Source of the DNA: Solirubrobacter sp963792915
GTDB lineage: Bacteria > Actinomycetota > Thermoleophilia > Solirubrobacterales > Solirubrobacteraceae
Length of the DNA stretch: 64,000 nucleotides
Direction of reading: 5' to 3'
NCBI GenBank assembly: GCA_963792915.1
Contig: CAWBYD010000006.1
Coordinates: 558,001-622,000, forward strand
Part shown: one piece after another, positions 26,431 through 33,652 of the stretch
Numbering within the stretch: position 1 is the first letter of the stretch
Layout of the letters: every line of letters starts with the position of its first letter
Program-made: the position numbers and the translations under genes
Notes under the pieces: generated by a model
The model's input: the letters and a program-made list of their open reading frames with translations, nothing else
Database searches by the model: none
What the model was told of the DNA's origin: nothing

Positions 26431-28148
26431 GCCGCGGGGGCGCCTCGGGCGGGGGCAAGGGGCGCAAGCCGAGCGGCGCGGGGCCGCGAGGCGGCGCCGG
26501 CAAGCCGCGGTCCGGCGGTGGCGCGCCGCGGAGCAGCGGCTCGCCGCGCAGCGGCGGCGGCGCGCGGAGCGGCGGCGACGGCGCGCGCGGGGCCGGCCCG
26601 CGCGGCGGTCCGGCGCGCGGCGGACCGCGGTCCGGCGGCGTCTCGCGCGGCGAGGCCGGTTCGCGCGGCGGCGACGGGTATCGCGGCGGCGCCTCGCATC
26701 GCGGCGACGCCCCGCGCGGCGGCGCGGGTCCCCGCGGCGGCGACGGGTATCGCGGCGGCGCCTCGCATCGCGGCGACGCCCCGCGCGGCGGCGAGGGGTA
26801 TCGCGGCGGCGCCTCGCATCGCGGCGGCGCCTCGCATCGCGGCGACGCCCCGCGCGGCGGCGCGGGTCCCCGCGGCGGCGACGGGTATCGCGGCGGCGCC
26901 TCGCATCGCGGCGACGCCCCGCGCGGCGGCGAGGGGTATCGCGGCGGCGCCTCGCATCGCGGCGACGCCCCGCGCGGCGGCGACGGGTATCGCGGCGACG
27001 CCCCGCGCGGCGAGGGTGGCTCGCGTGGCGGCGAGGGGTATCGCGGCGGCGCCTCGCATCGCGGCGACGCCCCGCGCGGCGGCGCCCCATCGCGCGGCGG
27101 CGCCGGCCCGCGCGGCGCCGGCCCTGCCCGCGGCGGGCCGCGCGGTGCGGGCGGCGACTCCCCTCGGGGCCGCGGTCCGCGCGCCGGTGACGCCGCTCGT
27201 GGCGGCGAGTGGGGCACGAACCCGCGCGCTGCCGGCGGCCCGCGCCGCACCGAGTCTCCCCGCGGGGACGCCGCCCGCCGCGAGTCTCCCCGCGGCGACG
27301 CTGCCCGCCGCGAGTCTCCCCGCCGCGACGCTGCCCGCCGCCCGGCGCCCGCGGGTGGCCCACGCCCGGTCGGGCACGGACCGGACTCGCTCCACGGCGT
27401 CACCCCGGGCGAGGCGATCCTCCGCGCCGCCGAGGAGCCCGCGGCGCGCCCGATGGTCATCTACGGCCGCAACGCGGTCCGCGAGGCGCTGCGCGGGCGG
27501 CGGCGGGTGCGGCGGGTGTGGGCCACCGAGGCGGCCGCCGCCGAGGGCTGGCAGCCGGCTCGCGTGACCGTGGTGTCGGCCGACGAGATCGAGGAGCGGG
27601 CCGGTTCGGAGGCCCATCAGGGCGTCGCCGCGCTCGTCGACCCCTACCCCTACGTGGACGCGTCCGCGCTCCTCGCCGTCGCCGATCCGCTGCTCGTGGC
27701 GCTCGACGAGGTCACCGATCCGCAGAACGTCGGCGCCGTGGCGAGGACCGCCGAGGCCGCCGGGGCGACCGGGCTGATCCTCCCCGAGCGGCGTTCGGCG
27801 GAGATCACGCCGGCGGTGTGCAAGGCCTCCGCCGGCGCCGTCGAGCACCTGGCGGTCGCGCAGGTGCGCAACCTGGCCGACTTCCTCGTCGAGGCCAAGG
27901 CCGCCGGCTGCTGGGTCTACGGCGCGTCGGCCGGCGCGCGCACGCCCTATACCCAGCCCGATTACAGCGGCGGCGTCGTCGCTGTCCTCGGGGCGGAGGG
28001 CAAGGGACTGCGGACGCGGGTCGCGGCCATGTGCGACGACCTCATTTCGCTCCCGCTGCTGGGGCGCGTGGAATCGCTCAACGTGAGCGCCACGGCGGCC
28101 GTCGTGCTGTACGAGATGTTGCAGCAGCGGCTTGACGCCTCGACATAA
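26427..28148 (+). CDS. rlmB: 23S rRNA 2'-O-methyltransferase RlmB/TrmH family with a long RGG-rich N-terminus
   Basis: A 573-residue protein, more than twice the usual 245-250. The catalytic half starts at residue 343 (MVIYGRNAVREAL). It carries the three SPOUT motifs: NVGAVARTAEAAG, VLGAEGKGLR, and LPLLGRVESLNVSATAAV (the trefoil-knot SAM site). The family 2'-O-methylates a guanosine in the peptidyl transferase loop of 23S rRNA. Residues 1 to about 330 are Gly/Arg/Ser-rich and predicted disordered, with repeated YRGGASHRGDAPRGG and ESPRGDAARR units, reminiscent of RGG RNA-binding tails. The ATG at 26427 overlaps the cysS stop. The repeats keep the frame throughout, so the N-terminus is translated unless an internal start is used. 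Confidence 0.92.
   Translation: MSRGGASGGGKGRKPSGAGPRGGAGKPRSGGGAPRSSGSPRSGGGARSGGDGARGAGPRGGPARGGPRSGGVSRGEAGSRGGDGYRGGASHRGDAPRGGAGPRGGDGYRGGASHRGDAPRGGEGYRGGASHRGGASHRGDAPRGGAGPRGGDGYRGGASHRGDAPRGGEGYRGGASHRGDAPRGGDGYRGDAPRGEGGSRGGEGYRGGASHRGDAPRGGAPSRGGAGPRGAGPARGGPRGAGGDSPRGRGPRAGDAARGGEWGTNPRAAGGPRRTESPRGDAARRESPRGDAARRESPRRDAARRPAPAGGPRPVGHGPDSLHGVTPGEAILRAAEEPAARPMVIYGRNAVREALRGRRRVRRVWATEAAAAEGWQPARVTVVSADEIEERAGSEAHQGVAALVDPYPYVDASALLAVADPLLVALDEVTDPQNVGAVARTAEAAGATGLILPERRSAEITPAVCKASAGAVEHLAVAQVRNLADFLVEAKAAGCWVYGASAGARTPYTQPDYSGGVVAVLGAEGKGLRTRVAAMCDDLISLPLLGRVESLNVSATAAVVLYEMLQQRLDAST
26662..27085 (+). repeat. rlmB: In-frame tandem repeats inside rlmB, including a 120-bp exact duplication
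   Basis: Units coding for RGGDGYRGGASHRGDAP or close variants recur about six times, with interspersed shorter units. The 120 bases at 26701-26820 are repeated exactly at 26839-26958, separated by an 18-bp copy of the GGASHR unit. All lengths are multiples of three. Exact identity at DNA level points to recent expansion by slippage or recombination. Confidence 0.9.
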
Positions 28149-28176
28149 GCCTGCCACCATCGCGGTATATTAAGGT

Positions 28177-28208
28177 GAGCTTGAGGGTTAGCGATGGCCC
28201 TCAAGCTC
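28177..28208 (+). promoter_or_regulatory. Hairpin enclosing the start codon of the sigma factor gene
   Basis: GAGCTTGAGGG (28177-28187) and CCCTCAAGCTC (28198-28208) are perfect complements around a 10-nt loop. The ATG at 28194 lies in the loop, and the GAGGG Shine-Dalgarno lies in the 5' arm. A TATATT at 28166-28171 could be a -10 box, putting the transcript start near the base of the stem. The structure should limit ribosome access. Confidence 0.6.
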
Positions 28209-28937
28209 GGTCAATATCCAGGCGCCGCGGGAGGTGTGCGCCACAGCGATTCAGCCCTGGAAATGGGCTGGAAAGGACATGCGCTCGTGGCCCGTCTCGC
28301 ACCGACAAAGTCTCAAGCTCAACTTCAGCTTGATGATGGATATCTCCTCGCATTGGCCAAACAGGGGAGCCCAGACGCGTACGACCGTCTTGTTCGCCGT
28401 TATGCGTCCTTCGTCCGCCTCAAGGCCTCCTCGTACTTCCTGATCGGCGGCGACAGCGAGGACCTGGTGCAGGAGGGGCTCGTCGGCCTCTACAAGGCGA
28501 TCCGCGACTTCCGCACCGACCGCGAGTCGTCGTTCCGCAACTTCGCCGAGCTCTGCATCACGCGCCAGATCATCACGGCCGTGAAGACCGCGACGCGCAA
28601 CAAGCACACGCCGCTGAACGGCTACGTGTCCTTCTCGGCGACGCCGGCGGGGGCGTCGGACTCCGAGCCGAGCCTCGACGAGCTGCTGCCCGGCTCGACC
28701 GTCCACGACCCGGTCAACCAGGTCATCTCCGCGGAGGAGTTGCGCTCGCTCGTGGCGTGCCTGTCGACCGTTCTGAGCGAGCTCGAGTCGCGCGTCCTCT
28801 CGCTCTACCTCGACGGCTACTCCTACACCGCGATCGGTGAACGCCTGGGCTGCGACTGCAAGACCGTCGACAATGCCCTGCAGCGGGTCAAGCGCAAGGT
28901 CGGGGCACATCTCGCCTCGCGCGCGGTACTTTCATAA
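28194..28937 (+). CDS. SigH-like RNA polymerase sigma factor (sigma-70 family)
   Basis: A 247-residue protein. Region 2 is at about 50-120, with YDRLVRRYASFVRLKASSY, DSEDLVQEGLVGLYKAI and FRNFAELCITRQI. Region 4 is at about 190-240, with LSELESRVLSLYLDGYSY and a helix-turn-helix IGERLGCDCKTVDNALQRVK. It lacks regions 1 and 3, like sporulation-type SigH factors of Firmicutes and their homologues in deep actinobacteria. No anti-sigma gene is adjacent. The ATG at 28194 sits in a hairpin; an ATG at 28263 or a GTG at 28287 could give shorter products that keep both regions. The gene after it is a small membrane protein. Confidence 0.88.
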   Translation: MALKLGQYPGAAGGVRHSDSALEMGWKGHALVARLAPTKSQAQLQLDDGYLLALAKQGSPDAYDRLVRRYASFVRLKASSYFLIGGDSEDLVQEGLVGLYKAIRDFRTDRESSFRNFAELCITRQIITAVKTATRNKHTPLNGYVSFSATPAGASDSEPSLDELLPGSTVHDPVNQVISAEELRSLVACLSTVLSELESRVLSLYLDGYSYTAIGERLGCDCKTVDNALQRVKRKVGAHLASRAVLS

Positions 28938-28946
28938 TTCACTCAC

Positions 28947-29309
28947 ATGCCCACCTGGTTGATCATCGTCATCGTCGTGCTGGTGCTGCTGTTCGTCGGC
29001 GGCGTGATCGCTCGGACGCGCCAGCTCGCGCGTTCGCGGCCGGCCTTCGAGCGCTCGCTGACCCAGGTGGACCGCGACCTCGCGGCGGCGGCGGCCGCCG
29101 ACCGCGGGTGGGATCGCGCGCACCTGGAATCCGCCGCGCGCCGCATCTGCGCCGAGCGGCTGGGCGCCGAGCCGGAGGAGCTCACGCTGGTCGAGGTGCT
29201 CGACCGCCCCGGGACCGACCAGGACGAGGCGGTCTTCGCCGTCACCGCCGGCGGTCGCAGCGAGCGCCTCGTGCTGGGGCGCCGCGACGGCGAGTGGGTC
29301 GCCGCGTAG
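28947..29309 (+). CDS. Membrane-anchored protein of unknown function
   Basis: This 120-residue protein opens with one strong transmembrane helix (PTWLIIVIVVLVLLFVGGVI). A charged helical stretch and a small C-terminal domain (EELTLVEVLDRPGTDQDEAVFAV...RLVLGRRDGEWVAA) with alternating strands follow. The likely topology is an N-terminal anchor with a soluble domain. It starts 9 bp after the sigma factor gene on the same strand and may share its transcript. I recognise no family. Confidence 0.7.
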   Translation: MPTWLIIVIVVLVLLFVGGVIARTRQLARSRPAFERSLTQVDRDLAAAAAADRGWDRAHLESAARRICAERLGAEPEELTLVEVLDRPGTDQDEAVFAVTAGGRSERLVLGRRDGEWVAA

Positions 29310-29312
29310 GGG

Positions 29313-30050
29313 CTACGCCGCGCGCCGCGTCGTCCGCCGCGGCCGCCGGTGATCGACGTCGTCGAGCGCCGCGCGCACGGCCTCGAACGTGTCGGTCAGC
29401 ACGAGGTTGCTGACGTCGGCCTCGCCGATGTTGCCGTCGCTCTGAACGGTCGAATCCAGCCATTCCACGAGCCCGCCCCAGTACGCGGTGTCGAAGAGCA
29501 CGATCGGGAAGTAGCGGATCTTCTGCGTCTGGCGCAGCGTCGCCGCCTCGAACGTCTCGTCGAGCGTGCCGAAGCCGCCGGGGAAGACGACGAACCCGCT
29601 CGCGTAGCGGACGAACATCACCTTGCGCGCGAAGAAGTAGTGGAACCTGAACACCATGTCGACGTAGGGGTTGACGCCCTCCTCGTTGGGCAGGTCGATC
29701 GCCAGCCCGACCGACGTCGCCCCCGCGTCCTGCGCCCCCCGGTTCGCGGCCTCCATGATGCCCGGGCCGCCGCCGGTGATGATCGCGTAGCCGTCCTCGC
29801 CCAACTGCCGCGCGAGGTCGCGCGCGGCGGCGTAGCGCGGGTGGTCGCGCGGGGTCCGTGCCGAGCCGAAGATCGAGACGGCCTTGCCGATGTGCGAGAG
29901 CCCGACGAACGCCGTCCGCAACTCGTCCTCGATGCGCTGCAGGCGCTGCGCATCCGTCAGCTCGGAGAGGATCGCGTCGGTCTCGGCCTCGAGCAGTTCC
30001 TCGTCGAGCGACCTCGGATGGCGCGGGGGATGCGGCTCAGCCACGCTCAA
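29313..30050 (-). CDS. LOG family protein (lysine-decarboxylase-like Rossmann fold)
   Basis: A 245-residue protein. SIFGSARTPRDHPRY, IITGGGPGIMEAANRGA and the diagnostic PGGFGTLDETFE (PGGxGTxxE) are all present. Characterised members hydrolyse nucleoside 5'-monophosphates to base and ribose 5-phosphate (cytokinin activation in plants); in bacteria the physiological role is often unclear. An N-terminal extension of about 50 residues is helical. It diverges from a TetR regulator across an 87-bp gap with a palindromic operator, so it is the likely regulatory target. Confidence 0.9.
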   Translation of the reverse strand: MSVAEPHPPRHPRSLDEELLEAETDAILSELTDAQRLQRIEDELRTAFVGLSHIGKAVSIFGSARTPRDHPRYAAARDLARQLGEDGYAIITGGGPGIMEAANRGAQDAGATSVGLAIDLPNEEGVNPYVDMVFRFHYFFARKVMFVRYASGFVVFPGGFGTLDETFEAATLRQTQKIRYFPIVLFDTAYWGGLVEWLDSTVQSDGNIGEADVSNLVLTDTFEAVRAALDDVDHRRPRRTTRRAA

Positions 30051-30103
30051 GAGGGTACGGGCGACCTCACCGCTGCGCGACGGCAGGTCCGATCGCCGGA
30101 ACT

Positions 30104-30116
30104 TGACCGGCGGTCA
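30104..30116. promoter_or_regulatory. TetR-type operator between LOG and TetR genes
   Basis: TGACCG-G-CGGTCA is an exact palindrome, 21 bp before the TetR start and 53 bp before the LOG start. Its position between divergent genes is the classic arrangement for a TetR autoregulator. Confidence 0.6.
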
Positions 30117-30137
30117 GGTACGCTCCGTCCGAGGGAC

Positions 30138-30737
30138 ATGGCCGAACCCGCATACACCCGCCTCGACGTGGACGAACGGCGCCGCCGCCTGCTCGCGCTG
30201 GGCGCCGACCTCTTCACCCACCACGCCTATGACGAGCTCTCGATGGCGCAGATCGCCCGCGAGGCCGGGATCTCGAAGGCGCTCCTCTACCACTACTTCC
30301 CGAGCAAGGACGCGTACTTCGTCGCGACGCTTCAGGAGAAGGCCAACGAGCTCCAGCGCCGCACGCTGCCGGACCAGAGCCTGCCCCCACTCGAGCAGCT
30401 CGCGAGCAGCCTCGACGCCTACCTCGTCTGGGTCGAGGAGAACGCCGACAGCTACGAGAAGATGCTCCGCTCGGCCGGCGCGGTGCCCGAGGTGAAGGCG
30501 ATGCTCGACCAGGTCCGCGCCGACACGGCGGCGCGCATCGTCGACGGCATCCGCGGCACGCAGCCGGAGACGCCGATCCTGCGCGTCGCGGTCAACGGCT
30601 GGCTGTCGTTCATGGACGGCGTGTGCCTGGACTGGGTCGCGCACCGCGACGTGGAGCGCGAGGCGCTCCACGGCCTGCTGCTCGCGACGCTGGTGGGCGC
30701 CGTGGCGGCTGCCGGCGAGGCCGGCAGCTTCGCTTAG
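30138..30737 (+). CDS. TetR family transcriptional regulator
   Basis: A 199-residue protein from the ATG at 30138. The helix-turn-helix at about residues 12-58 reads RRRLLALGADLFTHHAYDEL, MAQIAREAGISKALLYHYFPSKDAYF, the TetR signature. The remaining residues are a ligand-binding helical domain with a WLSFMDGVCLDWV segment typical of regulators of lipid or multidrug genes. The palindrome at 30104-30116 is a likely self-operator. The stop overlaps the convergent FKBP gene by 4 bp. The inducer is unknown. Confidence 0.92.
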   Translation: MAEPAYTRLDVDERRRRLLALGADLFTHHAYDELSMAQIAREAGISKALLYHYFPSKDAYFVATLQEKANELQRRTLPDQSLPPLEQLASSLDAYLVWVEENADSYEKMLRSAGAVPEVKAMLDQVRADTAARIVDGIRGTQPETPILRVAVNGWLSFMDGVCLDWVAHRDVEREALHGLLLATLVGAVAAAGEAGSFA

Positions 30738-31267
30738 CCGACGTTCAGGAGGTCGATCACGAAGACCAGCGTCGCGTTGGGGCCGATCGGGCCCGAACCG
30801 GAGGGGCCGTACGCGAGGTCGGGCGGGATGATCAGCTCGCGCCGCCCGCCGACCTTCATGCCCTTGACGCCCTGATCCCAGCCGGGGATGACCTGCCCCT
30901 GGCCGAGCGGGAACGAGAACGGCTGGCCGCGGTCCCACGAGGCGTCGAACTGCTTGCCGTCGTCATAGGTCACGCCGACGTACTGGACGGTCACGTTCTG
31001 GCCGTCGGTCGCCTCGGCGCCGGTGCCCGTCTTGAGGTCCTTGATGACCAGCTTCTTGGGCGGCTTGCCCTTGGGGACCTTGACCTTCGGCTTGGTGCCC
31101 GCCGAGGCCGGGGTGTCGGTGGCCGCGGGCGTGTCCGTGGCGGCCGGAGTGTCGGTGGCGGCCGGCGTCGCCGCGGACTCGTCACTCTTGTTGCTCGAGC
31201 CACCGCAGGCGGGAAGCGCCAGGGCAGCGAGCAGGAAGGGAAGGATCAGGAGTCGGTGTCCGCGCAT
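30734..31267 (-). CDS. FKBP-type peptidyl-prolyl isomerase lipoprotein
   Basis: This 177-residue protein has a lipoprotein signal ending in LALPAC (Cys21), then a threefold ATDTPA linker repeat and a complete FKBP domain. The domain shows VTVQYVGVTYDDGKQFDASW, FPLGQGQVIPGWDQGVKGM, RRELIIPPDLAYG and ATLVFVIDLL. It should fold exported proteins at the outer face of the membrane. The ATG at 31267 is the only start that gives a signal sequence; the longer upstream frame is a shadow of upp. Downstream it converges with the TetR gene. Confidence 0.93.
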   Translation of the reverse strand: MRGHRLLILPFLLAALALPACGGSSNKSDESAATPAATDTPAATDTPAATDTPASAGTKPKVKVPKGKPPKKLVIKDLKTGTGAEATDGQNVTVQYVGVTYDDGKQFDASWDRGQPFSFPLGQGQVIPGWDQGVKGMKVGGRRELIIPPDLAYGPSGSGPIGPNATLVFVIDLLNVG

Positions 31268-31293
31268 AGCGGTGCGCAAGGGTAGCCGCCGAG

Positions 31294-31923
31294 TCAGCGG
31301 TCGGTACCGAAGATGCGATCGCCCGCGTCGCCCAGACCCGGCCGGATGTACCCGTTGGCGTCGAGTTCGCGGTCGATCGTGGCGGTCGTGATCGGCACGT
31401 CCGGGTGCGCCTCGCGCAGCGCCCGGACGCCCTCGGGAGCCGCCACCAGGCACACGAAATGCATGCGCACGGCGCCGGCGCGCTTGAGCCGCGCGATCGC
31501 CTGCTTGCCGCTCCCGCCGGTCGCCAGCATCGGATCGACGACGAACACCTCCGCGCCCTCGACGCCGGACGGGATGTTCTCGTAGTAGCCCACCGGACGG
31601 AGCTCCTGCTCGTCGCGGTACATGCCGAGATGGCCGACGCGCGCCTCCGGCACCAGCCGCAGGAACCCGTCCACAAGCCCGAGCCCGGCGCGCAGGATCG
31701 CGACGACGAACACCTCGTCGGCGAGCCGCAGGCCGGGCGCGGTCTCGAGCGGCGTCCGGAGCGAGATCTCCACCCCGCGCAGCCCGCGCATCGCCTCGTA
31801 GCCCAGGATCAGCGCCGCATCCGTCATCGTCTCGCGGAACACGCGGTTCGGCGTCGTCTCGTCGCGCAGGATCGAGAGCAGGCGCTTGAGCAGCACATGG
31901 TCGACGACCGTGACCCCTTCCAT
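31294..31923 (-). CDS. upp: Uracil phosphoribosyltransferase
   Basis: A 209-residue protein of standard length. The PRPP-binding motif EVFVVDPMLATGGSG is present, along with TPNRVFRE, FVVAILRAGLGLVDG and the C-terminal GDAGDRIFGTD uracil site. It converts uracil and PRPP to UMP. It diverges from the nucleoside-salvage operon across only 26 bp and lies 26 bp upstream of the FKBP gene on the same strand. Function fits the island: it recaptures uracil released by the phosphorylases. Confidence 0.96.
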   Translation of the reverse strand: MEGVTVVDHVLLKRLLSILRDETTPNRVFRETMTDAALILGYEAMRGLRGVEISLRTPLETAPGLRLADEVFVVAILRAGLGLVDGFLRLVPEARVGHLGMYRDEQELRPVGYYENIPSGVEGAEVFVVDPMLATGGSGKQAIARLKRAGAVRMHFVCLVAAPEGVRALREAHPDVPITTATIDRELDANGYIRPGLGDAGDRIFGTDR

Positions 31924-31949
31924 GCGCGCAACGTACTAGCCTCGCGCGG

Positions 31950-32858
31950 ATGGCTGCGCCGAGCCGCAACATCGAACTCAAGGCGGTCGACCCGGATCCC
32001 GAGCGCTCGCTGGCCGTCGTCCTCGGTCTGGGAGCGCACGACCGCGGCGTCCTGCACCAGAAGGACACCTATTTCCGCGTCAACTCCGGGCGCCTGAAGC
32101 TGCGCGAGGAGGAGCCGGGCGGCGCCACCCTCGTCCAGTACGACCGCGTCGACGCCGACGAGGCGCGCGAGAGCCGCTACCGGCTCGTGCCGGTCGAGAA
32201 CCCGCAGGCGCTGAGCGCGGCGCTGGAGGCCAGCCTCGGCCTGCTGGCGGTGGTCGACAAGCAGCGCCACCTGCTGCTGTGGCAGAGCGTCCGCATCCAT
32301 CTCGACCGGGTGAAGGACCTCGGGAGCTTCATCGAGCTCGAGGGCGTCGCGACCGCGGACTCGGACCTCGCCGACGAGCTGGACCGCGTGACCCGCCTGA
32401 CCGAGGCGCTCGACATCGCGCCCGAGCGCATCCTGCGCAACTCCTACTCGGACCAGGTCGTCGGCTCGGGCGCGCTGGTGGACGCCGCGCGGGCGGTGAT
32501 GGAGCGCGCCCACGCGCCCTACAGCCGCTTCCGCGTCGGCGCCGCGCTGCGCGCCGAGGACGGCTCGATCCACGTCGGCGCCAACGTCGAGAACAGCGCC
32601 TACCCGCAGGGCCAGTGCGCCGAGGCGAGCGCGATCGGCGCGCTCGTCGCGGCCGGCCGCACGCGCATCACCGAGGTCGCCGTGATCGCGGACGGCGGCG
32701 GCGTCTGCGTTCCGTGCGGCGGCTGCCGCCAGCGCCTGCGCGAGTTCATCGTTCCCGGCGCCGAGATCCACCTGTGCGCGGCCGACGGGACGCGCGAGAC
32801 GACCACGCTGGAGCAGTTGCTGCCGCGCTCGTTCGGTCCGGAGTACCTGCCCTCGTGA
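31950..32858 (+). CDS. CYTH domain-cytidine deaminase fusion protein
   Basis: This 302-residue protein has two domains. Residues about 5-170 form a CYTH/class IV adenylate-cyclase-like domain (NIELKAVD, QKDTYFRV, GRLKLREE, VQYDRVD, FIELEGVA). Residues 174-302 are a complete cytidine deaminase: RFRVGAAL, NVENSAYPQGQCAEASA with zinc ligand Cys223 and catalytic Glu225, and PCGGCRQRLREF with Cys256 and Cys259. The deaminase converts cytidine and deoxycytidine to uridine forms. The CYTH half keeps acidic and basic tunnel residues expected for triphosphate or nucleotide binding. It heads the salvage operon and its stop overlaps the purine nucleoside phosphorylase start by 4 bp. The frame is continuous, with no frameshift at the junction. 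Confidence 0.88.
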   Translation: MAAPSRNIELKAVDPDPERSLAVVLGLGAHDRGVLHQKDTYFRVNSGRLKLREEEPGGATLVQYDRVDADEARESRYRLVPVENPQALSAALEASLGLLAVVDKQRHLLLWQSVRIHLDRVKDLGSFIELEGVATADSDLADELDRVTRLTEALDIAPERILRNSYSDQVVGSGALVDAARAVMERAHAPYSRFRVGAALRAEDGSIHVGANVENSAYPQGQCAEASAIGALVAAGRTRITEVAVIADGGGVCVPCGGCRQRLREFIVPGAEIHLCAADGTRETTTLEQLLPRSFGPEYLPS

Positions 32859-33652
32859 ACGCGGCCGAGATCCTCGCCGGGCGCGGCGAGCGGCCGCGGC
32901 TCGGCATCATCCTCGGCTCGGGGCTCGGCGGGGTCGTCGAGGCGCTCAGCGAAGCGCAGACGATCCCCTACGCCGAGCTCCCCGGCTTCCCGGAGCCCGG
33001 CGTGGCGGGCCACGGCGGCGCCGTCGTGCTCGGGCGGCTGCAGGGCCTCCCGGTCGCCTGTCTGCAGGGGCGCAAGCATGTCTACGAGGGCGACGCGACC
33101 GCGATGCGCGTCCCCGTACGGACGCTGAAGGCGCTGGGCGCCGAGGCGCTGTTCGTGACCAACGCCGCCGGCTCGCTCGACGCCGAGGTCGGCCCGGGGC
33201 GGCTGATGGCGATCGCCGACCACATCAACCTGCTCGGCTCCAACCCGCTGACCGGCCCCAACGACGACACCGTCGGCCCGCGCTTCCCGAGCCTGCGCGA
33301 CGCGTACGACCCGGAGCTGCGCTACAAGCTCCACACGGCGGCGGGCGCGATGCAGATCAGGCTCGCCGAGGGCGTCTACCTCGCCACCGCCGGCCCGAGC
33401 TTCGAGACCCCGGCCGAGATCCGGGCGTTCAGGACCCTGGGCGCCGACGCGGTCGGCATGTCGACCGTGCCCGAGGTGATCCTCGCGCGCCACTGCGGGC
33501 TGCGGGTCGTCGCGGTCTCGGCCATCACCAACCTCGCCGAGGGCATGGGCGGCGAGGAGCTCTCGCACGAGCAGACGCTGCGCAACGCGAGCGTGGCGTC
33601 GCGTGACCTCGTGCGCCTCGTCCGGCGATTCGCGGAGGACTATGACGCGTGA
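32855..33652 (+). CDS. punA: Purine nucleoside phosphorylase (trimeric type)
   Basis: A 265-residue protein of the trimeric PNP family. LGIILGSGLGGVVEAL is the phosphate-binding turn, and GHGGAVVLGRLQG, QGRKHVYEGD, VTNAAGSLD, YLATAGPSFETPAEI and VGMSTVPEVILARH form the base and ribose sites. It phosphorolyses purine nucleosides, probably guanosine and inosine. The GTG at 32855 overlaps the fusion-gene stop (GTGA). Its own end overlaps deoC by 11 bp. The methylthioadenosine phosphorylase subfamily is less likely from the substrate-site motifs. Confidence 0.92.
   Translation: MNAAEILAGRGERPRLGIILGSGLGGVVEALSEAQTIPYAELPGFPEPGVAGHGGAVVLGRLQGLPVACLQGRKHVYEGDATAMRVPVRTLKALGAEALFVTNAAGSLDAEVGPGRLMAIADHINLLGSNPLTGPNDDTVGPRFPSLRDAYDPELRYKLHTAAGAMQIRLAEGVYLATAGPSFETPAEIRAFRTLGADAVGMSTVPEVILARHCGLRVVAVSAITNLAEGMGGEELSHEQTLRNASVASRDLVRLVRRFAEDYDA

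Noticed and set aside
26168..27460. Long minus-strand and alternate-frame open frames across the rlmB repeat tract
   Set aside because: They arise because the GC-rich repeat lacks stops in several frames. Only the frame overlapping cysS and continuing into the methyltransferase domain is supported.
30734..32068. A 444-residue minus-strand frame reaching from the FKBP gene into upp
   Set aside because: The FKBP lipoprotein has its own signal peptide at 31267. The upstream part is an out-of-frame shadow of upp.
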